Source: Christensenella sp. UBA3944 (GTDB taxonomy: Bacteria > Bacillota > Clostridia > Christensenellales > DTU072). Taken from it: 17,520 nucleotides of DNA. Positions within the stretch are counted from its first letter, which is position 1; each line of letters opens with the position of its first letter. The notes under the pieces were generated by a model. The model worked only from the letters and a program-made list of their open reading frames with translations. It ran no database searches and was not told the DNA's origin. The position numbers were made by a program, and so were the translations under genes. The stretch is from positions 1-17,520 of the forward strand of contig DGDU01000020.1 in assembly GCA_002385605.1 (NCBI GenBank). The letters are read 5' to 3'. Positions 6,111 to 11,459 of this stretch are shown piece after piece.

Positions 6111-7250
6111 CTAAGCCGGGCAGCTTAGGGTTTCGTTTCTGAAAATGCCGTTGGGGTTAGAGGGGCTGATGTCGTTGGTGTGGATGTAAGTGGTGAGGCT
6201 GCCGTTATCTTTCAGGGTGATTACGCGGCAGTACATAGTTTCTTCGGTATCCTCGTAACCTTCGCAGGATGCCTGGGGGGTTATGCCCATCATTATCTTT
6301 TTATCCCCTTGCGCATAAAAGCCCGTGAAAGAGTTATAGTGGTTGTGCCCCACAAAGATTGCTTTCATATCCCCTATTTCCAAAGCCCTTTGTACTATCT
6401 TTGAGCGGGTGGTTGAGGGGCTTATGCCCACCCAACGACCTATCGAGGGGCCGCCCTGCCCGTAGGCTTCCTCATGTTCGAATAAGGGTATATGAGTGAA
6501 CATTACCGAAGGGACAACGGCTCCGCCGTTTGCTTCTTTGAGGGCCAGGGCTTGCGCGGCGTACCAGTCGACCTGCTCGTCCAGAATGTATCTGTAAGGT
6601 AAATATGACGGCGGCACATAGGTGTACGAGCCGCTGTCGAGTATAAAAATGTTATAGGCATAGGATTTTTTGTCCTTACCGTATACGGGTATGGAGAAGT
6701 TGCCCGCGCGGTAGTCGGTTTCGTCCGCCTCGTAGGATAAGGCTTTGTAGTATTCGCCGTCCTCCAGCCCCGCCAGGCAGTATTTGTATGTGCTTGTGGC
6801 TTTGAGGTAGTCCTCTTTGGTTGTGCCGCCCTCGGTGTCGTGGTTGCCGAAGGTGTAGCTCCAATAGACCTGCTTTTCCTCGAAAATGTCGGCAATCAGG
6901 GTCATAGTATGGGCGCTTACCTTGTGCACCCTGTCGAGAAAGCTAAGGTTAAAGATGTTGTCCCCCGTAAGCACGACGAAATCGGGCTTTATCGCGTCCA
7001 GGACATCCCTTATATATGCTTCGATAAGGGGAGAAAGGGTGTATAGCATGTCGTCTCTGCTTTTGTAGCCTTCTTTGCCCGCCCATTCGTGGAAGTCGGC
7101 GAACTGGACGATGACGAACTCGCCGTTTTCGTTGAAATAAAGGGGCGGGTCGGGAATCGCGGGTTCTTCATTATTGTTGCATCCCGCGGCGCCGAAGGCG
7201 CACATAAAGCATAAAATTGCAGCGATCATTATTTTAAGGCGCTTTTTCAT
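6111..7250 (-). CDS. Lipoprotein metallophosphoesterase (calcineurin-like, Dcr2-type)
   Basis: The 379-residue protein starts with a lipoprotein signal: positive MKKR, a hydrophobic stretch to residue 22, and lipobox AAGC with Cys24, followed by an Asn/Glu/Pro-rich linker. The phosphoesterase metal-binding motifs are in order: D52 and H54 (ADFHEW), GDN (96-98), GNHD (135-138), H253 (THIPL) and GHNH (301-304). The segment around GNHDTEGG resembles the Dcr2-like subgroup. It should be an extracellular, membrane-tethered phosphatase or phosphodiesterase of unknown substrate. I chose the ATG at 7250; the longer frame reaching 7517 would add 89 residues ahead of the signal peptide and run antisense through the transferase gene. 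No Shine-Dalgarno sequence precedes this ATG, and a -10 lies 9 nt upstream, so the leader may be only 2-3 nt. Confidence 0.85.
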   Translation of the reverse strand: MKKRLKIMIAAILCFMCAFGAAGCNNNEEPAIPDPPLYFNENGEFVIVQFADFHEWAGKEGYKSRDDMLYTLSPLIEAYIRDVLDAIKPDFVVLTGDNIFNLSFLDRVHKVSAHTMTLIADIFEEKQVYWSYTFGNHDTEGGTTKEDYLKATSTYKYCLAGLEDGEYYKALSYEADETDYRAGNFSIPVYGKDKKSYAYNIFILDSGSYTYVPPSYLPYRYILDEQVDWYAAQALALKEANGGAVVPSVMFTHIPLFEHEEAYGQGGPSIGRWVGISPSTTRSKIVQRALEIGDMKAIFVGHNHYNSFTGFYAQGDKKIMMGITPQASCEGYEDTEETMYCRVITLKDNGSLTTYIHTNDISPSNPNGIFRNETLSCPA

Positions 7251-7259
7251 ATTAAAAAT

Positions 7260-7268
7260 TGTATAACA
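7260..7268 (-). promoter_or_regulatory. Extended -10 promoter of the phosphoesterase gene
   Basis: On the minus strand TGTTATACA gives an extended -10 (TGn plus TATACA at 7260-7265), only 9 nt before the start codon. A possible -35, TTGCCA (7281-7286), is 15 bp away, which is short. Transcription would start within about 3 nt of the ATG. Confidence 0.45.
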
Positions 7269-7270
7269 GG

Positions 7271-7287
7271 CTTGCCCGTTTGGCAAG
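7271..7287. repeat. Inverted repeat overlapping the phosphoesterase promoter
   Basis: CTTGCC (7271-7276) and GGCAAG (7282-7287) form a perfect 6-bp dyad around CGTTT. A second small dyad (ACGG/CCGT, 7288-7302) adjoins it. The first overlaps the candidate -35 and spacer of the minus-strand promoter, so it could be an operator. Short enough to be chance. Confidence 0.3.
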
Positions 7288-7350
7288 ACGGAATTTTGCC
7301 GTTCTTCGGGTAGTTTAACCGCGCTTTGTGATTTGCGCCGATAATTAAAG

Positions 7351-7382
7351 CCCCGCCCGTGCCGCATACTAAAGGCGCGGGG
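7351..7382 (+). promoter_or_regulatory. GC-rich leader hairpin touching the transferase ribosome binding site
   Basis: CCCCGC (7351-7356) pairs with GCGGGG (7377-7382), and inside it GCC (7361-7363) with GGC (7374-7376). The right arm contains the only purine-rich Shine-Dalgarno candidate before the ATG at 7387. A weak -10 (GATAAT, 7340-7345) would start transcription near 7352, so the hairpin would lie at the very 5' end of the message. Confidence 0.4.
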
Positions 7383-7386
7383 AAGG

Positions 7387-8085
7387 ATGAGAAGAAGATA
7401 TCCTATCTTTAAGTATTGGTTTGACAGGATTGCCGCCCTTATGGCGATTATCCTTCTATTGCCCGTATTTTTCTTTGCCGCGGCACTGGTTGCCTCGGAC
7501 GGGAAGGGGAATGTCATCTTCCGCCAGCTTCGGGTGGGGTATCGGGGAAAGTTTTTTTATGTTTATAAATTCCGCACGATGAAATCGATTAATGTGCGCT
7601 TTTCGGTCGAGCGGGCGGTTATCGAAGAAGATAACGACAATGTAACCCGCTTCGGGGGGTTCCTCAGGCGTTACAAGCTGGATGAGCTGCCGCAGTTGTT
7701 TAATGTGCTAAAGGGGGATATGAGTTTCGTGGGCCCACGCCCCCTGCTGCCCGCGTATATCGGCGTTTACGAGCCGTGGGAGTACAGGAAATTCAGCGTC
7801 CGCCCCGGGCTTACGGGGCTGGCGCAGACAAGCGGAAACGGCTACCTTTCGGTATCCGAAAGAAGCTATTTCGATGTCTATTATACAGAAAAGTGTTCGT
7901 TAAGGCTGGATATCGCCATCCTTTTGGATACGGTTAAAGTAATCCTTAAAGGCGAGGCGGGAAGAAAGGTAAGAGTCGGCGATTATTATATTAATTATTT
8001 CCGTAACAAGTACGGGTATTCGGAGGAGTGCCGTTATTTCCGCGAGAACGCGAGGAATCAGCTGAACTATTATTCCTCGATATAG
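7387..8085 (+). CDS. Bacterial sugar transferase (monotopic phosphoglycosyl transferase)
   Basis: The 232-residue protein belongs to the family that moves a sugar phosphate from a UDP-sugar to undecaprenyl phosphate, starting a surface glycan (PglC core fold). It has a membrane-dipping hydrophobic helix at about 15-36, RQLRVGYRGKFFYVYKFRTM (46-65), the DE catalytic dyad at D99-E100 in KLDELPQLFNVLKGD, FVGPRPLL (114-121) and RPGLTGLAQTSGN (139-151). It lacks the extra N-terminal membrane domain of WcaJ/PssY proteins. A C-terminal tail of about 35 residues follows the usual end. The start is supported by the basic MRRR before the membrane helix, although the ribosome site is very close. Sugar specificity cannot be told. 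No other glycosyltransferase is adjacent. The last 16 bases overlap the convergent GtrA-SGNH gene. Confidence 0.88.
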   Translation: MRRRYPIFKYWFDRIAALMAIILLLPVFFFAAALVASDGKGNVIFRQLRVGYRGKFFYVYKFRTMKSINVRFSVERAVIEEDNDNVTRFGGFLRRYKLDELPQLFNVLKGDMSFVGPRPLLPAYIGVYEPWEYRKFSVRPGLTGLAQTSGNGYLSVSERSYFDVYYTEKCSLRLDIAILLDTVKVILKGEAGRKVRVGDYYINYFRNKYGYSEECRYFRENARNQLNYYSSI

Positions 8086-9119
8086 GGCATAAGGAGCTCG
8101 CGGAAGCGGGCGTAGCCCTGCTGTGTAAGGTGCAGCCCGTCGTAGGTGTATTGGGGCTTGAGGTCGCCGTTAGCGCCCGCGAATTCGGGGTTTACATCGA
8201 TGTATTTTACATCGGGTATACCTTTCAGAAGCTCGTTTAGGGCAAGTATTTTGGGATTGCGCTTCAGTATTATCTTGTTGCTTACGGGAAGCACCGAGAT
8301 GATGTGGATTTTTGCCCCCGGAGCGTCCTCTTTTATCGTGGTGACGATTTTTTGAATGTTTTGGGCGATTTCGGCGACGGGGAAGCCGTGAGCGAGGTCG
8401 TTTGTGCCTATCAGTATGAATACCTTTGAGGGCGAAAGGGCGTTGATGTGGGCCTTTGTCCTGGCGAGAAGCTCCGCCGAGGTGTCGCCGCCTATGCCCC
8501 TGTTATAAACGGGATAGCCCGCGAAGTATTCGCCGACGGCGAAGCCTTCGGTTATGCTGTCGCCCGCGAACACTATGCCGCCCGGCTTGGCGTAGGGGGT
8601 GAGGCTGTCTAAAAACTTCTCTCTGTTAAGGTCTTTGGTGATGTATCCGGCTTTGCTGAAAAAGTAGCGTTCGAGTGCTTTCATTTCTTTCTCCTTGCGG
8701 GCGTAGGCGTTTGTGTTTATTGAGTTTCTGTACACCACGAACCTCGTGAACAGGTATTCGGTGGTGAGGTTTATAAGCATTGTGAAGAAGAGGACGAGGT
8801 ACTCGTTCCAGCCGATGTCGGTGAGCGCCTGCCCCCAAAGGGTTGACGCCGGGGTGAACACGGCATAGTAGCCCGCGACCATAAGCATGGCTATGGGCAC
8901 ATTCTTTGCCGATTTGAAGGTGAACCTGCGGTTTAGAGTGAAATTCCACAGCACCGACAAGACAAGCGCCGTAAGGTAAGACGGCCAGTACGGCAAGTCG
9001 CCGAGCTCGTTCATCAGCGTGAAGGTTACCGTCTGGATTATCCCCGCCGACGCCGAAAACAGCACAAACTTAAGCGTTTGTATTAGGTTTTGCTTCCTTG
9101 TGAGTTTTACCTGCGCCAT
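8070..9119 (-). CDS. GtrA-like membrane domain fused to an SGNH/GDSL hydrolase
   Basis: The 349-residue protein joins two families. Residues 11-131 are GtrA-like, with four membrane helices near 14-34, 45-65, 76-97 and 105-127 and the family signature WNFTLNRRFTF (58-68). GtrA proteins are linked to flipping of lipid-linked sugars. After a charged linker (132-175), residues 180-349 are an SGNH esterase domain with all blocks intact: GDS with Ser188, Gly211 in GIGGDT, Asn240 in GTND, and Asp327/His330 in DGLH. With four helices and basic residues at both ends, the hydrolase should face the cytoplasm, which is inference. It could remove or transfer an acyl group on a glycolipid intermediate. 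GGGGG precedes the ATG. No frameshift or stop separates the domains. Confidence 0.85.
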   Translation of the reverse strand: MAQVKLTRKQNLIQTLKFVLFSASAGIIQTVTFTLMNELGDLPYWPSYLTALVLSVLWNFTLNRRFTFKSAKNVPIAMLMVAGYYAVFTPASTLWGQALTDIGWNEYLVLFFTMLINLTTEYLFTRFVVYRNSINTNAYARKEKEMKALERYFFSKAGYITKDLNREKFLDSLTPYAKPGGIVFAGDSITEGFAVGEYFAGYPVYNRGIGGDTSAELLARTKAHINALSPSKVFILIGTNDLAHGFPVAEIAQNIQKIVTTIKEDAPGAKIHIISVLPVSNKIILKRNPKILALNELLKGIPDVKYIDVNPEFAGANGDLKPQYTYDGLHLTQQGYARFRELLMPYIEE

Positions 9120-9150
9120 AACGCCCCCGTTAGTTTGGTTTCATAGGCTT

Positions 9151-9159
9151 ATTATATCA
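9151..9159 (-). promoter_or_regulatory. Extended -10 promoter of the GtrA-SGNH gene
   Basis: On the minus strand TGATATAAT gives TGn plus a perfect TATAAT (9151-9156). No good -35 is present at 17 bp, as is usual for extended -10 promoters. The leader would be about 24 nt and contains GGGGG before the ATG at 9119. Confidence 0.6.
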
Positions 9160-9219
9160 AATTTGCGCGGATTTTTATGCTTTTTTGTTTTGGGCAAGAT
9201 TTTTTTGGGGAAGGCCGGA

Positions 9220-9248
9220 TTGACTGCCTTGCGCGCATGGTATATAAT
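9220..9248 (+). promoter_or_regulatory. Strong promoter placed for a leaderless transcript
   Basis: TTGACT (9220-9225) and perfect TATAAT (9243-9248) are separated by 17 bp. Only 7 nt lie between the -10 and the ATG at 9256, so the expected start site falls on the A of the start codon. No Shine-Dalgarno sequence is present. Confidence 0.75.
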
Positions 9249-9255
9249 CGAATAA

Positions 9256-10116
9256 ATGAAGAAGCTTAAAACGATTCTGGCGGAATACATCACAGTCTTT
9301 CCGCTGGCAAAAAGCTTAATAATTCTTTTCCTTTCGTACGCCGTTTTCGCGGGGCTCGAGGTCTTTGCCTATTTTGTTATTTTTAAGTGGGACAGCTCGC
9401 TGCCGAGAGAAGCCCTTAAAATGTACTTTGCCGTTTCGTCCATCGCAATAGGGTATCTGGCCGCCGCGTGGTCGCCGCTTATAATAAACGAGATATTCCG
9501 CTACAGAAGGATTAAATACCTTCTGACCAACCCTCCCGTGAATTTCAAAAAGGTTATAAAAAAGTTTAATATTATCCTTCCGCAGTACGAAGAGTTCAGG
9601 ATGGCGGGCTCAAAAGGCGATAAGGCGTCCATAACCTTTATGGTGCTGTGGATCTTTGTATCCGTGCTTATCCTCGCGTTTTTTGTGCTGCTGAGGCTTC
9701 CCGACCTGCCCGACGAGGTAGGGCTGCCCGCGCTTGCCCTGACCGCGGCTACCTGGGGCATCCCCCTTTGCATACTAATAAGGCTTGTGGGAAATTACCT
9801 TGTGAGAAGAAGGTTCTGGGAGCTTGTCAACCCCGAAGACCTCGAAAAATCTGATACAGCATTTATGCAGGCGACAGAGATAATCTGGGATAAAAAAACC
9901 ATCTTCAGGCTGAGGGCGTTTGTTCTCTGCCAGATGGTTTTTGAAGTGTTTGTTTTATTGTATTTGTTCTATAAGATAGAGCCCGTCGGGCTTTATGTTG
10001 GCACGGGAGTTTCGGCCGGCGTATGCGTGTTTGTAAACATAATTTACGCAATTGTCGGCAACCGCTTCGCAAAAAACGAGGCGGACGATCCTTTTGTTTA
10101 CCCTTCTAAAGAATAA
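9256..10116 (+). CDS. Uncharacterised six-helix integral membrane protein
   Basis: I do not recognise a family for this 286-residue protein. Hydrophobic segments near 19-42, 54-76, 125-147, 157-180, 220-239 and 246-268 suggest six membrane helices. A basic, presumably cytoplasmic loop (82-124, RYRRIKYLL and FKKVIKKF) joins helices 2 and 3, and a charged stretch (183-219) joins helices 4 and 5. The C-terminus is acidic and polar. There is no signal peptide or recognisable catalytic motif. The ATG at 9256 is supported by the promoter directly upstream and by the N-terminal MKKLK. The gene is alone on its strand: divergent from GtrA-SGNH and ending 5 bp before the convergent glycerate kinase. 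Real coding status is supported by the promoter and by an open frame consistent with neighbouring codon use. Confidence 0.7.
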   Translation: MKKLKTILAEYITVFPLAKSLIILFLSYAVFAGLEVFAYFVIFKWDSSLPREALKMYFAVSSIAIGYLAAAWSPLIINEIFRYRRIKYLLTNPPVNFKKVIKKFNIILPQYEEFRMAGSKGDKASITFMVLWIFVSVLILAFFVLLRLPDLPDEVGLPALALTAATWGIPLCILIRLVGNYLVRRRFWELVNPEDLEKSDTAFMQATEIIWDKKTIFRLRAFVLCQMVFEVFVLLYLFYKIEPVGLYVGTGVSAGVCVFVNIIYAIVGNRFAKNEADDPFVYPSKE

Positions 10117-10121
10117 TACCG

Positions 10122-11231
10122 CTAAAGAACTATCTTTTTGGCGGCGAAGTAGAGGTCTGCAGGGGCCTTTTTCTTTATCTCGGATAGGGTGTTGCCTTTG
10201 GTTCCCGTTTGGTAAACGGCAGTTACGCCGTAGCGCTTAAGCGTTTCTTCGTCGGCAACGCAGGAGCCCACAAGAAGTATAAGTTTAGCGTTGGTTTCGG
10301 ATACCCTGTTCGCTACGCCGCTTAGCACCTTGCCCATAAAGCTTTGGTTATCCGCCCTGCCCTCTCCCGTGATTACATAATCGGCGTCTTTTATGCGGGC
10401 GTCGAAGTTTATGAGGTCGAGAATTGTTTCGATGCCCCTTACCATTTTGGCGGATAAGAACGCCGCAGCTCCCGCTCCCGCGCCGCCCGCGGCGCCCCCG
10501 CCTTCAAGTTCAAGATAGCTTTTGCCCGTGGCTTCCTCTATGCGTTTGTTGAGGTCAAAAAGCCCTTTGTCGAGAAGCGGAAGCATCTCGGCCGTGGCGC
10601 CCTTTTGCGGGGCGAATATGTATGCCGCGCCCTCTTTGCCGCAAAGTCCGGTTGTGACATCGCAGAGGGCAAGAAATCTTGTTTTTGATATTCGGGTATC
10701 CAAACCGCGGAAATCGAGCCGCCATATTTCCGAAAGCGTGCCTCCCGTCGGGAGAAACTCGTTGCCGTCTTTATCGTAGGCTTTAAGCCCCAAGGCGACC
10801 GCCATACCTATGCCGCCGTCGTTGGTCGAGCTTCCGCCGAGGGCAAGGATGACTTCCCCCGCGCCCCTGTCGAGGGCTTCTTTTATCAGCTCGCCCACGC
10901 CGTAGGTGGTGGTGAGCATGGGGTTTTTGTTGTCCTTTACGATTGCCAGGCCTGCCGCCTCGGCCAGCTCGACAACGGCGCTGCCGCCGGGGGTTATGAG
11001 AAGGCGGGCCGTCACCTTCTTTTGGTACGGGCCGCGCACCCTTTTGGAAATCAGCTGCCCGCCGATTGCCTTGTAAATACAGTCTAAAGTGCCCTCTCCG
11101 CCGTCGGCGACGGGGGCTTCGTCGGTTTCTGTTTCGGGGTAGTTTTCCTTAAGAGCTTTGGCGATTAGCGAGGCGACCTCCGCCGCCGTAAGCGTGCCTT
11201 TGAAACTGTCGGGAGCGATGACTACTTTCAT
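10122..11231 (-). CDS. Glycerate kinase (GarK/GlxK family)
   Basis: The 369-residue enzyme phosphorylates D-glycerate with ATP, linking glycerate from serine, glyoxylate or sugar-acid catabolism to glycolysis. It fits glycerate kinase type 1 in length and motifs: MKVVIAPDSFKGTLTA at the start, PVADGGEGT (40-48), GGSSTNDGG (132-140), CDVTTGLCG (190-198), the glycine/alanine-rich GAAGGAGAGAAAFL (246-259) and VITGEGRADNQS (286-297). GAGGG lies 6 nt before the ATG, supporting the start. Family members make either 2- or 3-phosphoglycerate, and sequence alone does not decide this, so no symbol is given. No other glycerate gene is nearby. It has its own extended -10 promoter (11296-11304) and no visible terminator before the convergent gene 5 bp away. 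Confidence 0.92.
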   Translation of the reverse strand: MKVVIAPDSFKGTLTAAEVASLIAKALKENYPETETDEAPVADGGEGTLDCIYKAIGGQLISKRVRGPYQKKVTARLLITPGGSAVVELAEAAGLAIVKDNKNPMLTTTYGVGELIKEALDRGAGEVILALGGSSTNDGGIGMAVALGLKAYDKDGNEFLPTGGTLSEIWRLDFRGLDTRISKTRFLALCDVTTGLCGKEGAAYIFAPQKGATAEMLPLLDKGLFDLNKRIEEATGKSYLELEGGGAAGGAGAGAAAFLSAKMVRGIETILDLINFDARIKDADYVITGEGRADNQSFMGKVLSGVANRVSETNAKLILLVGSCVADEETLKRYGVTAVYQTGTKGNTLSEIKKKAPADLYFAAKKIVL

Positions 11232-11262
11232 AAATTTCCCTCTTTTCGCGCAGGTAGTTTGG

Positions 11263-11288
11263 GCGGGCGGCGATACCGCTTTGCCCGC
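11263..11288 (-). other. 5'-leader hairpin of the glycerate kinase transcript
   Basis: GCGGGC and GCCCGC (11263-11268 and 11283-11288) form a perfect 6-bp dyad, with an alternative inner pairing GCGG/CCGC (11267-11270 and 11276-11279). With transcription starting near 11289, the hairpin would form at the extreme 5' end of a leader of about 58 nt, where it might stabilise the message. Confidence 0.35.
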
Positions 11289-11295
11289 TTACATA

Positions 11296-11304
11296 AGTAT
11301 AGCA
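11296..11304 (-). promoter_or_regulatory. Extended -10 promoter of glycerate kinase
   Basis: On the minus strand TGCTATACT gives TGn plus TATACT (11296-11301). No convincing -35 is seen at 17 bp. The predicted start is near 11289. Confidence 0.5.
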
Positions 11305-11362
11305 TAAATTCGGCATTTTGCGCCCGATTGAGGGCATCGCCTTTATTTCGGAGGCTATTTTG

Positions 11363-11392
11363 TTGACTGAAAAGCCTTTAATATGTTAATAT
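11363..11392 (+). promoter_or_regulatory. Candidate promoter of the aspS-gatCAB operon
   Basis: TTGACT (11363-11368) is followed after 18 bp by TAATAT (11387-11392), preceded by TG at the extended -10 position (11384-11385). The leader would be about 60 nt, too short for a T-box riboswitch, and none of the T-box conserved elements is seen. Confidence 0.55.
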
Positions 11393-11459
11393 TTAGTACA
11401 ACTGTTAATTTTTAGCATCGGACAAAAAGGCATATTCGCAAGCAAAAAAGGATATTTTT

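Noticed and set aside
7188..7203. GCGCC-GAA-GGCGC hairpin resembling the mini-hairpins at 6037-6107
   Set aside because: It lacks the GA/GA steps and lies in the signal-peptide codons of the phosphoesterase, where Ala/Gly codons explain it.
7251..7517. N-terminal extension of the phosphoesterase frame to 7517
   Set aside because: It would precede a clear lipoprotein signal peptide and run antisense through the start of the sugar transferase; no family support.
11393..11459. T-box or other riboswitch upstream of aspS
   Set aside because: The leader is about 60 nt and shows no T-box sequence or terminator-antiterminator structure.
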